Of a stretch of 64,000 nucleotides of DNA, positions 51,683-60,031 are shown in pieces. Source of the DNA: Streptomyces sp. NRRL S-31 (GTDB taxonomy: Bacteria > Actinomycetota > Actinomycetes > Streptomycetales > Streptomycetaceae); the NCBI RefSeq assembly GCF_000718775.1, contig NZ_JOCB01000021.1, positions 40,042-104,041 of the forward strand. Direction: 5' to 3'. Within the stretch, counting starts at the first letter, position 1, and every line of letters begins with the position of its first letter. Below the pieces are notes generated by a model. It saw nothing but the letters and a program-made list of their open reading frames with translations. It did not search any database and was not told where the DNA came from. The position numbers and the translations under genes are program-made.

Positions 51683-54600
51683 ATGTCCGTGCACAGCCAT
51701 GCGGCAGCCCGACACGGCGCTGCCACCGCCGTGTTTGACCCGTCCCGCCCGCCCGAGTTCCCGCGCCATGTGGTGACCGCGGTCCTCGTCTCCCACGACG
51801 GCGCCCGCTGGCTGCCCGACGCCCTCGCCGGGCTGCTCGGCCAGGAGCGCCCCGTCCAGCACGCGGTGGCCGCCGACACCGGCAGCGCGGACGACTCCGC
51901 CCGGCTGCTCGGCGACGCCCTCGGCGACGCGGGCGTCCTGCACCTCGCCCGCCGCACCGGCTTCGGCCAGGCAGTGGAGGAGGCGAGCCGCACCGCCCCC
52001 GTCCTCACCCCGGAGGACCTGCCCTACCTCAAGCGCCCCAGCGGCTGGGACCCCGTCACGCGCACCTGGCGCGACGACGCCTACGACCTGCCCGAACTGC
52101 CGCACGGCGAGCCGGTCCAGTGGCTGTGGCTGCTGCACGACGACTGCGCCCCCGAACCCGACGCCCTCGCCCAGATGCTGCGGGTCGTCGACAACGAACT
52201 CGAACTCGGCCGCGACGACGTCGCGGTGGTCGGACCCAAGCTGCGCGGCTGGTACGACCGCCGCCAACTGCTGGAGGTCGGCGTCTCCATCGCCAACTCC
52301 GGCCGCCGCTGGACCGGCCTGGACCGCCGCGAACAGGACCAGGGCCAGCACGACCACGTCCGCGGCGTGCTGGCCGTCTCCACCGCCGGCATGCTCATCC
52401 GCCGCGACGTCTTCGAACAGCTCGGCGGCTTCGACCGCCGGCTGCCCCTGATGCGCGACGACATCGACCTGTGCTGGCGCGTCCACACCGCCGGCCACCG
52501 CGTCCTGATCGCCCCCGACGCCGTCGTCCGGCACGCCGAGGCCGCCTCGCGCGAGCGCCGCACGGTCGACTGCGCCGGCCGCACCGCCGCCTCCCCGCAC
52601 AAGGTCGACAAGGCCGGCGCCGTCTACACCCTGCTCGTCAACACCCGTACGGCCGCGCTGCCCTGGGTGCTGCTGCGACTCGTCCTCGGCACCGTGCTGC
52701 GCACCCTCGCCTACCTCGTCGGCAAGGTCCCCGGCCAGGCCGTCGACGAGATCCGCGGTCTGCTGAGCACCCTGCTGCGGCCGGAGCGGATCATCGCCGC
52801 CCGGCGCCGCCGCGGACCCTCCCGGATCGACAAGGGCGAACTGCGCCAGCTCTTCCCGCCGCCCGGCGCCACCGTCCGGGCCACCGTGGAACAGATCGCC
52901 GGCAACCTCAGCAGCGGCCACGACACCGACACCTCCTCGGCCGGCCGGCACGGCGGCGCCGTGGAGTCCGGACCCGGCGGCGACGACGCCGACTTCCTGG
53001 AGGTCGAGCAGTTCGCCCGGCTCAAGCGGATCGCCCGCAGACCCGGCCCGGTGCTCTTCCTCGCGCTGCTGCTCATCTCCCTCGCCGCCTGCCGCGCCCT
53101 GCTCGGCGGCGGCGCGCTCGGCGGCGGCGCCCTGCTGCCCGCCCCGGCCGGCGCGGGCGACCTGTGGTCGCGGTACCTGGACGCCTGGCACCCGTCGGGC
53201 ACCGGCGCCACCTCGTCCGCCCCGCCCTACCTGGCGATCGTCGCGACCCTCGCCTCGCTGCTGTTCGGCTCCACCGGACTCGCCGTCACCATCCTGCTGG
53301 TCTGCTCGGTGCCGCTCGCCGGACTCACCGCCTACTTCGCCTCCCGGCCCCTGGTCACCTCCCGGCTGCTGCGCGCCTGGGCCGCCATCGCCTACGCCTT
53401 CCTGCCGGCCACCACCGGCGCCCTGGCCGGCGGACGCGTCGGCACCGCCGTCCTCGCCGTGCTGCTGCCGCTCATCGCGCGCGCGGGCATCGCGGCGAGC
53501 GGCCTGGCCAACCGCGGCGGCGCCCGCGGCAGCTGGCGTGCCACCTGGGCGTACGCACTGCTGCTGACCCTCACCACCGCCTTCACACCGATCGTCTGGC
53601 CCATCGCGCTGCTGCTCGGCCTCGGCGTGCTCGTGCTGCGCCGCGGCGACCTCGTCGCCCACGGCCTGCGCTTCCTCGCCCAGCTCGGCACCCCGCTGCT
53701 GGTCCTCGCCCCCTGGTCGCTGACCCTCCTGCCGACCGGCTTCTTCCAGGAGGCCGGACTGGAGTACGGCGCCTCGGCCGCCTCCGCGCTCGACCTGCTC
53801 GGCGCCACCCCCGGCGGCCCCGGCACCGTGCACGGCCTGATGCTCATCGGCATCGTGCTCGCCGCGCTCGCCGCCCTGCTGCGCTCCGAACGGCAGCTCG
53901 GCATCCGCACCGCCTGGGCCGTCGCCCTGACCGGCCTCGTCTTCGCGGTCCTGTCCGACAAGTCCGCCTGGGCCGGCCCGGCCACCCTGGTCTACGGCAT
54001 CGCCCTGCTGGCCGCCGCCGCGCTCGGCGCCGACGGCGCCCGCGCGCGCGTGGCCGAGCAGAGCTTCGGCTGGCGCCAGCCCGTCGCCGCCCTGATCGCC
54101 TTCGCCTCGGCCGCCGGTCCGCTGCTCGTCGCCGCCGGCTGGATGATCCGCGGCGCCGACGGCCCCCTGGAGCGCCGCGACCCGGCCCAGGTGCCCGCGT
54201 TCGTCGCCGAGGACTCCGCCGGCGGCGACCAGGCCCGCACCCTGGTCCTGGACAGCGACTCCACCGCGCGCGTGCGCTACAGCCTGGTCCGCGGCTCCGG
54301 TGCCCGCATGGGCGACGCCGAACTCGCCGCCGCCGACGGCGGGAACGCCCGCCTGGACAAGACCGTCGCCAACCTGGTCGCCGGCTCCGGCGCCGACCAG
54401 GCCGACGAACTCGGCGGCTTCGCCGTGCGCTACGTCCTCGTCCACAAGGGCGCCCCCCGCGAGATCGCCCGCGTCCTCGACGCCACCCCCGGCCTGAGCA
54501 GGCTCAGCCAGCAGGACGGCAGCGCCCTGTGGCGCGTCGACCAGGAGGTCGCCCGCGCGGCCGTGGTGGCCGCCGACGGCTCCGGCAAGGCCCAGCCGGT

Positions 54601-55456
54601 CGCCGCGGGCCCGGTGGAGATCCACACCACGATCCCCTCCGGCTCCGGCGACCGCGTCCTGCGCCTCGCCGACAGCGCCGCCGACGGCTGGATGGCCACC
54701 CTCGACGGCAAGCCGCTCACCCGCACCACGGTCGACGGCTGGGCCCAGGGCTTCCGGCTGCCCGCCGGCGGAGGCCGGCTGGACGTCACCTACGACGCCC
54801 CGCTCGCCCACACCGCCTGGCTCTGGGCGCAGGGCGCCCTCGCCGTCGTCCTGGTCGTCCTCGCCCTGCCCGGCCGCCGCCGCGACGTCGACGACGACCT
54901 GCCCGAGGAGCAGCCCGTGCCCGCCCAGGCCGCCACGGGCGAGGGCCGCCGCGCCCGCCGCCTGCGCGCCCAGACCGAGGAGCAGCAACCGCCCGCCGAG
55001 GACCGGCCGGACACGCCGCTCCCGGACGAGCCGCTCCCGGACCAGCCCCCGCTCCCGGACCAGGCCCCGGCCGCCGTGCCCCACCAGCAGTCCTACGACG
55101 GGTACGACCCGGCCTCCTACGAGTCCGCCGGGCACTCCGGCTACGGCACGGACCCGTACCAGACCGCGACCGGCTACGACCAGCAGCCGTATCAGCAGCC
55201 CGACCCCTACCAGACGACCCCGTACGACCCGTACGGCTACAACGGCACCGACGACCAGCCGCCCTACGACCCGGCGGCCTACGATCCCTCGGCCTACGGG
55301 CACCAGGGGTACGACCAGGCCCAGCAGGGCTACGACCAGGCCCAGCAGGGCTACGACCAGGCCCAGCAGGGCTACGACCCCGCCCAGCAGGGTTACGACC
55401 AGGCCCAGCACCCCCACGGCACCGGCGGCCGGCGTCCCGACGGGAGCCAGCAGTGA
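51683..55456 (+). CDS. Giant membrane glycosyltransferase (GT2 N-terminus), 1257 aa
   Basis: Residues about 30-300 are a family 2 glycosyltransferase: VVTAVLVSHDGARWLPDAL, WLLHDDCAPEPDALAQM with the metal-binding acidic residues, and RDDIDLCWRVHTAGHRVL. From about 440 to 870 there are ten or more hydrophobic helices. An extracytoplasmic domain follows, then another helix near 1050 and a Pro/Tyr/Gln-rich tail with five QGYDQAQ-type repeats. The start codon has only a weak ribosome site. Its stop overlaps the start of the DUF5719-like gene. It is a strong candidate for assembly of a cell-surface polysaccharide next to whiB. Confidence 0.9.
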   Translation: MSVHSHAAARHGAATAVFDPSRPPEFPRHVVTAVLVSHDGARWLPDALAGLLGQERPVQHAVAADTGSADDSARLLGDALGDAGVLHLARRTGFGQAVEEASRTAPVLTPEDLPYLKRPSGWDPVTRTWRDDAYDLPELPHGEPVQWLWLLHDDCAPEPDALAQMLRVVDNELELGRDDVAVVGPKLRGWYDRRQLLEVGVSIANSGRRWTGLDRREQDQGQHDHVRGVLAVSTAGMLIRRDVFEQLGGFDRRLPLMRDDIDLCWRVHTAGHRVLIAPDAVVRHAEAASRERRTVDCAGRTAASPHKVDKAGAVYTLLVNTRTAALPWVLLRLVLGTVLRTLAYLVGKVPGQAVDEIRGLLSTLLRPERIIAARRRRGPSRIDKGELRQLFPPPGATVRATVEQIAGNLSSGHDTDTSSAGRHGGAVESGPGGDDADFLEVEQFARLKRIARRPGPVLFLALLLISLAACRALLGGGALGGGALLPAPAGAGDLWSRYLDAWHPSGTGATSSAPPYLAIVATLASLLFGSTGLAVTILLVCSVPLAGLTAYFASRPLVTSRLLRAWAAIAYAFLPATTGALAGGRVGTAVLAVLLPLIARAGIAASGLANRGGARGSWRATWAYALLLTLTTAFTPIVWPIALLLGLGVLVLRRGDLVAHGLRFLAQLGTPLLVLAPWSLTLLPTGFFQEAGLEYGASAASALDLLGATPGGPGTVHGLMLIGIVLAALAALLRSERQLGIRTAWAVALTGLVFAVLSDKSAWAGPATLVYGIALLAAAALGADGARARVAEQSFGWRQPVAALIAFASAAGPLLVAAGWMIRGADGPLERRDPAQVPAFVAEDSAGGDQARTLVLDSDSTARVRYSLVRGSGARMGDAELAAADGGNARLDKTVANLVAGSGADQADELGGFAVRYVLVHKGAPREIARVLDATPGLSRLSQQDGSALWRVDQEVARAAVVAADGSGKAQPVAAGPVEIHTTIPSGSGDRVLRLADSAADGWMATLDGKPLTRTTVDGWAQGFRLPAGGGRLDVTYDAPLAHTAWLWAQGALAVVLVVLALPGRRRDVDDDLPEEQPVPAQAATGEGRRARRLRAQTEEQQPPAEDRPDTPLPDEPLPDQPPLPDQAPAAVPHQQSYDGYDPASYESAGHSGYGTDPYQTATGYDQQPYQQPDPYQTTPYDPYGYNGTDDQPPYDPAAYDPSAYGHQGYDQAQQGYDQAQQGYDQAQQGYDPAQQGYDQAQHPHGTGGRRPDGSQQ
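55304..55408 (+). repeat. In-frame 21-bp tandem repeat encoding QGYDQAQ, five units
   Basis: Five 21-base units (55304, 55325, 55346, 55367, 55388) encode QGYDQAQ, with QGYDPAQ in the fourth. The second and third are identical. They extend the cytoplasmic tail of the large glycosyltransferase and could vary in number between strains. Confidence 0.9.
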
Positions 55457-56934
55457 ACCGCACCACCCTGTCCCTGATCGCCGGCACGGCCGCACTGGCC
55501 GCCGTCACCGCGTTCGCCGCGTTCGACCCACCGGCCGCGTCGGGCGCCGCCCCGGTGGCCGCCGCGCACCTGCCCGTGGAGCGCACCGGCCTGCTCTGCC
55601 CGGCGCCGAGCTCCTCGGACATCGCCGACACGTCGTACACCTCGTTCACCCCCGTCACCCGGGGCGCCGCGCGCGACGGCGCGGCCCGGCTGGTGGCGGC
55701 CGACGGGACCGGCAAGGGCACCGGGAAGAAGACCGGGCAGCCCGTGCTCACGCCGAAGGCGCCGGGCACGCCGGCCACCGGCGACACCTCCGGCGGCGAC
55801 GCGTCGGCGCTCATCGGCACCGCGGACGGCGGGTTCGCGCCCGGCTGGACCGTCCAGGAGACCACCGAGGTCGCCGTCGGCACCGGCCGCGGCCTCCTGG
55901 GTGTCAACTGCGCCGGCCCGGACACCGAGTTCTGGTTCCCCGGCGCGAGCACCGCCGCCGGCCGCACCGACTACGTCCACCTGACCAACCCCGACGACTC
56001 GGCCGCAGCCGTCGTCGACATCGGGCTGTACGGCAAGGACGGCGCGCTCAAGGCCCCGCTGGGCGAGAACCTCACCGTCAAGCCGCACGCGAGCGACGCG
56101 ATCCTGCTGTCCACGCTCACCGACGAACGGCAGACCGACCTGACCGTGCACGTCAGCGTGCGCAGCGGCCGGGTCGGCGCGGCCGTGCAGGCCCTCGACG
56201 ACAAGGCGGGCGGCGACTGGCTGGCCGCCGCCGCCGACCCGGCCGGCAGCCTGGTCCTGCCCGGCATCCCGAAGGACGCCACCGACGTCCGTCTGATCGC
56301 CTTCGCCCCCGGCGACGAGGACGCCGACCTGAAGATCCGCCTGGCCTCGCCCCAGGGCCTGATCACCCCGGCCGGGAACGAGAGCGTGCACGTCAAGTCC
56401 GGCATGACGACGGCGGTCGACCTCGGTGACGTCACCCGGGGCGAGGCCGGCTCCCTGGTCCTCACCCCCACCGGCCGGCAGCAGGTCCCGGTCGTCGCGG
56501 CCCTCCAGGTGGTCCGGGGCGAGGGGGACAGGAAGGAGATGGCGTTCATCCCGGCCACCGCCGCCGTCGGCACCCGTGCGACCTCGGCCGACAACAGCGC
56601 CAAGGGCACGACCCTGGCCCTGACGGCCCCCGGCGGAACGGCCACGGTCAAGGTCACGGCGTCGGCCGGCAGCGAGGGCGGGAGCCCGGTGACGAAGACG
56701 TACACGATCAAGTCCGGCACCACCCAGAACATCGACGCCCCGGTCCCGGCGGGCGGCAAGGGCACGTACGCCCTCACGGTGGAACCCGTCTCCGGCGCCC
56801 CGGTCTACGCCTCCCGCACCCTCGCGGTCAGCGAGGGGGGCGTCCCCGCCTTCACCGTCCAGACCGTGTCGAACGACCACGGGACGGTGGCGGTACCCCA
56901 GACGCGGGAAGACCTCTCGATACTCCAGAGGTGA
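55453..56934 (+). CDS. DUF5719-like exported protein, 493 aa
   Basis: It begins with a signal-peptide-like segment (TLSLIAGTAALAAVTAFAAF). The rest is beta-rich with Gly/Thr/Ala, for example FWFPGASTAAGRTDYVHLTNPDDSAAAVVDIGLYG, suggesting several immunoglobulin-like extracellular domains. GTG at 55453 overlaps the glycosyltransferase stop (GTGA), so the two are translationally coupled and probably work together at the cell surface. I know the DUF5719 family only as an actinobacterial unknown paired with such glycosyltransferases. Confidence 0.82.
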   Translation: MNRTTLSLIAGTAALAAVTAFAAFDPPAASGAAPVAAAHLPVERTGLLCPAPSSSDIADTSYTSFTPVTRGAARDGAARLVAADGTGKGTGKKTGQPVLTPKAPGTPATGDTSGGDASALIGTADGGFAPGWTVQETTEVAVGTGRGLLGVNCAGPDTEFWFPGASTAAGRTDYVHLTNPDDSAAAVVDIGLYGKDGALKAPLGENLTVKPHASDAILLSTLTDERQTDLTVHVSVRSGRVGAAVQALDDKAGGDWLAAAADPAGSLVLPGIPKDATDVRLIAFAPGDEDADLKIRLASPQGLITPAGNESVHVKSGMTTAVDLGDVTRGEAGSLVLTPTGRQQVPVVAALQVVRGEGDRKEMAFIPATAAVGTRATSADNSAKGTTLALTAPGGTATVKVTASAGSEGGSPVTKTYTIKSGTTQNIDAPVPAGGKGTYALTVEPVSGAPVYASRTLAVSEGGVPAFTVQTVSNDHGTVAVPQTREDLSILQR

Positions 56935-57045
56935 CCCCGGCTCCTTCGGCGCCCCGGCTTCAGAGGTGACCCCGGCTCCGAGGGAACCCCGGAGCCGGCA
57001 CCGGTACGGGGCGGACGGCGGGAGTCCGACGGAACTCCCCGCTCC

Positions 57046-57501
57046 TCAGTCCTCCCCGTACCGCGGATCCACCGTCTCCGGCGTCAGCCCGAGCAGCTCG
57101 GCCACCTGCTCCACCACGACCTCGTGCACCAGCGCCGCGCGCTCGTCCCGTCCCTTGGTCCGGATCTCCACCGGCCGCCGGTACACGACCACCCGGGCCC
57201 GCCGACCGTCTTGCGCGGGGAGGGTGCCACCGAGCGGCACGGTCCCGTCCGCCCATGCCGCCTGCTCGCCCCGCCCGTCCAGCCGGGGCACCTCCAGCAC
57301 CAGGAAGTCGATGTCGGCCAGCTGCGGCCAGTGCCGTTCCAGACGTTCCACGGAGTCCTGCACCAGGTCCGCGAACACCTCGGCGCGGCTGGCCGCCAGC
57401 GGCACCTGCGGCGGCGCGATCGGCCCTCGCATGCCCCGCCCGTGGCGATCACGGCGACGGGGTCCGGGTCCGGTGGCACGGGGCGGTACACGGTTGTCCA
57501 T
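57046..57501 (-). CDS. Metallopeptidase-family (zincin-like) protein, 151 aa
   Basis: The middle reads SRAEVFADLVQDSVERLERHWPQLADI and the C-terminal helix is AALVHEVVVEQVAELLGL. This resembles the small Zincin_1 metallopeptidase family, but the second histidine of HExxH is absent (HEVVVEQ), so zinc catalysis is doubtful in this member. The basic head is rich in Arg. The start at 57501 follows TACGCT by nine bases, without a ribosome site. It is divergent from the DUF3499 gene, an order kept in other actinobacteria. Confidence 0.8.
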   Translation of the reverse strand: MDNRVPPRATGPGPRRRDRHGRGMRGPIAPPQVPLAASRAEVFADLVQDSVERLERHWPQLADIDFLVLEVPRLDGRGEQAAWADGTVPLGGTLPAQDGRRARVVVYRRPVEIRTKGRDERAALVHEVVVEQVAELLGLTPETVDPRYGED

Positions 57502-57832
57502 CACTGGTGAAGCGTAGTCCCCGCGCCCTGCGCCCGTCCGGTTCCACGCGGCGAACCGGCCCCCGGCTCCCCGTGTCGCGGGATGACCGTTCCAGCCAAC
57601 GTCTGGCTCGTTTCCGTAACTCTCCCAGACCGCCGAACTCAAGGCAATTGACGGTGTTTGTACCGAGTCATGACCGGGCAGCGGCCCGTCCGGCACCCCT
57701 TATGGCCCGGTCCGCGCAGGTCAGCGGGGTCCGTCCCCAAGGGGGTGTGGGGCGGATCACAGCGCGACACGGTGGAGTGACCTGGTGGGGAGTCGTCGCG
57801 GCCCGCTCAAGAGTGCGGTACCGTCCATCGTC
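57502..57832. other. Divergent gap before the DUF3499 gene
   Basis: It contains AATTGACGGTGTTTGTACC near 57645, which may be part of a promoter, and a -10 close to the DUF3499 start (listed separately). Open frames through it lack support. Confidence 0.35.
57819..57824 (+). promoter_or_regulatory. -10 box for leaderless DUF3499 gene
   Basis: TACCGT ends eight bases before the GTG at 57833 and no ribosome site is present. Confidence 0.45.
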
Positions 57833-58210
57833 GTGAGCCCTGTACGTCGCTGTTCGCGCACCGCCTGCGGCCGACCCGCCGTCGCGACGCTGACGTACGT
57901 CTACGCCGACTCGACCGCGGTCCTCGGCCCGCTCGCCACCTACGCCGAACCCCACTGCTACGACCTGTGCGCCGAGCACTCCGAGCGCCTCACCGCCCCG
58001 CGCGGCTGGGAGGTCGTACGGCTCCTCGACGGCTCCGCGCCCGCGCGGCCCAGCGGAGACGACCTGGAGGCGCTGGCCAACGCCGTGCGCGAGGCGGCCC
58101 GCCCGCAGGAGCGCACGGCCGAGGCGGGCGGTGGCACGACCCGTGCCGCGGACCCCATGGAGGTCGCCCGCCGCGGCCACCTGAGAGTGCTGCGCTCCCC
58201 GGACAAGTGA
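57833..58210 (+). CDS. DUF3499-family protein, 125 aa
   Basis: It starts SPVRRCSRTACGRPAVATLTYVYAD and has a second cysteine pair in PHCYDLCAEHSERL, together suggesting a zinc ribbon. The second half is Ala/Glu-rich and helical. The family is conserved in actinobacteria near whiB2/whiB and manB, with no known function. GTG at 57833 is chosen by the family N-terminus and the nearby -10. Confidence 0.88.
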   Translation: MSPVRRCSRTACGRPAVATLTYVYADSTAVLGPLATYAEPHCYDLCAEHSERLTAPRGWEVVRLLDGSAPARPSGDDLEALANAVREAARPQERTAEAGGGTTRAADPMEVARRGHLRVLRSPDK

Positions 58211-58366
58211 AGGCCGGCCCGCGCCGCCCCCGCCAGGCGTGACGATTCGCCTCGCGCGGGCGTTACCGCAGGGGGCCCACGGCGGGTCCACCCGGTGTCC
58301 GCACGTCCCCCGCTCACCCCGGACGGGTAGTTTGTGGGCACCCATAGGACTTCAGGAGGGTTGGCC

Positions 58367-59731
58367 GTGACTGCTGATCTGTCACAGATCGTGAAGGCGT
58401 ACGACGTGCGCGGAGTGGTCCCGGACCAGTGGGACGAGGAACTGGCCGCACTCTTCGGCGCCGCCTTCGCGGACGTGACGGGGGCGGCGGCCATCGTCGT
58501 CGGCCACGACATGCGGCCCTCGTCCCCCGCCCTCTCCCGCGCCTTCGCGCGCGGCGCGGCGGACCGCGGCGTGGACGTCACCGAGATCGGCCTGTGCTCC
58601 ACGGACCAGCTGTACTACGCCTCCGGCGCGCTGGACCTCCCCGGCGCCATGTTCACGGCCTCCCACAACCCGGCCCGGTACAACGGCATCAAGCTGTGCC
58701 GCGCGGGTGCCGCCCCGGTCGGCCAGGACACCGGCCTGGCGCGGATCCGCGAGCTGGCCGAGCGCTGGCTGGCGGAGGGCGCCCCGCGCCCCGTCGACCG
58801 CCCGGGAACCCTCACCTCCCGCGAGACGTTGGAGGACTACGCGGCGTACCTCCGCTCCCTCGTCGACCTCTCCTCCATCCGCCCGCTGAAGGTCGTGGTC
58901 GACGCCGGCAACGGCATGGGCGGCCACACGGTCCCCTCGGTCTTCGACGGCCTGCCCCTGACCCTCGTCCCGATGTACTTCGAACTGGACGGCACCTTCC
59001 CCAACCACGAGGCCAACCCGCTCGACCCGGCCAACCTCGTGGACCTCCAGAAGAGGGTCCCCGCGGAGGGCGCCGACCTCGGCATCGCCTTCGACGGCGA
59101 CGCCGACCGCTGCTTCGTCGTGGACGAGAACGGCGACCCGGTCTCCCCGTCCGCGATCACCGCGCTGGTCGCCGCCCGCGAACTGGCCCGCAACGGCGGC
59201 ACGGGCACCGTCATCCACAACCTGATCACGTCCCGCACCGTCCCCGAGGTCGTGCGGGAACACGGCGGCACCCCGGCCCGTACCCGGGTCGGCCACTCCT
59301 TCATCAAGGCCGAGATGGCCCGCACCGGCGCCATCTTCGGCGGCGAGCACTCGGCGCACTACTACTTCAAGGACTTCTGGAACGCCGACACCGGCATGCT
59401 GGCCGCCCTGCACGTCCTCGCGGCCCTCGGCGGCCAGGAAGGCCCGCTCTCCGCCCTGGTCGCCCAGTACGACCGCTACACGGGCTCCGGCGAGATCAAC
59501 TCCACCGTCGCCGACCAGGCCGCCCGCCTCGCCGCGATCCGGGCCGCGTACGAGGGCCGCCCCGGCGTCACCCTCGACGACCTCGACGGCCTCACGGTCG
59601 CCGCGGCCGACTGGTGGTTCAACGTCCGCCCGTCCAACACGGAACCGCTGCTCCGCCTGAACGCCGAGGCCGAGGACGCGGCGACGATGGCCAAGATCCG
59701 CGACGAGGCGCTGGCGATCATCAGGGGCTGA
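58367..59731 (+). CDS. manB: Phosphomannomutase, 454 aa
   Basis: It interconverts mannose-6-phosphate and mannose-1-phosphate. The phosphoserine loop is FTASHNPARYNG (Ser99), the metal loop is AFDGDADRCF, the sugar-binding loop is FGGEHSAHYYF, and the phosphate-binding C-terminus is RPSNTEPLLRLNAEAED. All four domains are complete. GTG at 58367 follows CAGGAGGG by six bases. The Trm112-like, SIS and manA genes follow in the same direction. A phosphoglucomutase activity cannot be excluded. Confidence 0.94.
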   Translation: MTADLSQIVKAYDVRGVVPDQWDEELAALFGAAFADVTGAAAIVVGHDMRPSSPALSRAFARGAADRGVDVTEIGLCSTDQLYYASGALDLPGAMFTASHNPARYNGIKLCRAGAAPVGQDTGLARIRELAERWLAEGAPRPVDRPGTLTSRETLEDYAAYLRSLVDLSSIRPLKVVVDAGNGMGGHTVPSVFDGLPLTLVPMYFELDGTFPNHEANPLDPANLVDLQKRVPAEGADLGIAFDGDADRCFVVDENGDPVSPSAITALVAARELARNGGTGTVIHNLITSRTVPEVVREHGGTPARTRVGHSFIKAEMARTGAIFGGEHSAHYYFKDFWNADTGMLAALHVLAALGGQEGPLSALVAQYDRYTGSGEINSTVADQAARLAAIRAAYEGRPGVTLDDLDGLTVAAADWWFNVRPSNTEPLLRLNAEAEDAATMAKIRDEALAIIRG

Positions 59732-59803
59732 TCCGCCTGCCCAACGGCGGTACGCTGACCGGGCATGTCCACAGACCCACCCCCGCTCCCGAAGGGACAC
59801 CCC

Positions 59804-59974
59804 ATGGCGCTCGAAGCCGGCCTCCTGGAGATCCTCGCCTGCCCGGCCTGCCACGCCCCCCTGAAGGAGCAGGACAGCGAGCTGATCTGCACCGGCCAGG
59901 ACTGCGGCCTCGCCTACCCGGTCCGCGACGGCATCCCGGTCCTGCTGGTCGACGAGGCCCGCCGCCCCGTCTGA
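59804..59974 (+). CDS. Trm112/UPF0434-like zinc-ribbon protein, 56 aa
   Basis: It is a small zinc-ribbon: [11 protein letters not shown] and [21 protein letters not shown], which places four cysteines as in Trm112-like methyltransferase activators. The ATG at 59804 matches the usual family N-terminus ([14 protein letters not shown]). A further ATG at 59765, eight bases after a TACGCT -10, would give a leaderless 69-residue form. It lies between manB and the SIS gene; its partner is unknown. Confidence 0.85.
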   Translation: MALEAGLLEILACPACHAPLKEQDSELICTGQDCGLAYPVRDGIPVLLVDEARRPV

Positions 59975-60031
59975 CGCGGCACCCGCCCCTCGTAGCACCC
60001 ACAGGACCCCGGCGATCGGAGGCTGCCGCCC

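Noticed and set aside
51524..55495. A 1323-codon open frame on the minus strand opposite the large glycosyltransferase
   Set aside because: It is a shadow of high-GC coding sequence. Its Gly/Ala/Val composition and lack of domains are typical of an antisense frame, while the plus frame has clear GT2 motifs.
57657..57836. A plus-strand frame starting GTG in the gap before the DUF3499 gene
   Set aside because: It has no ribosome site, its codon use is atypical, and the TACCGT box marks a transcription start near the DUF3499 GTG instead.
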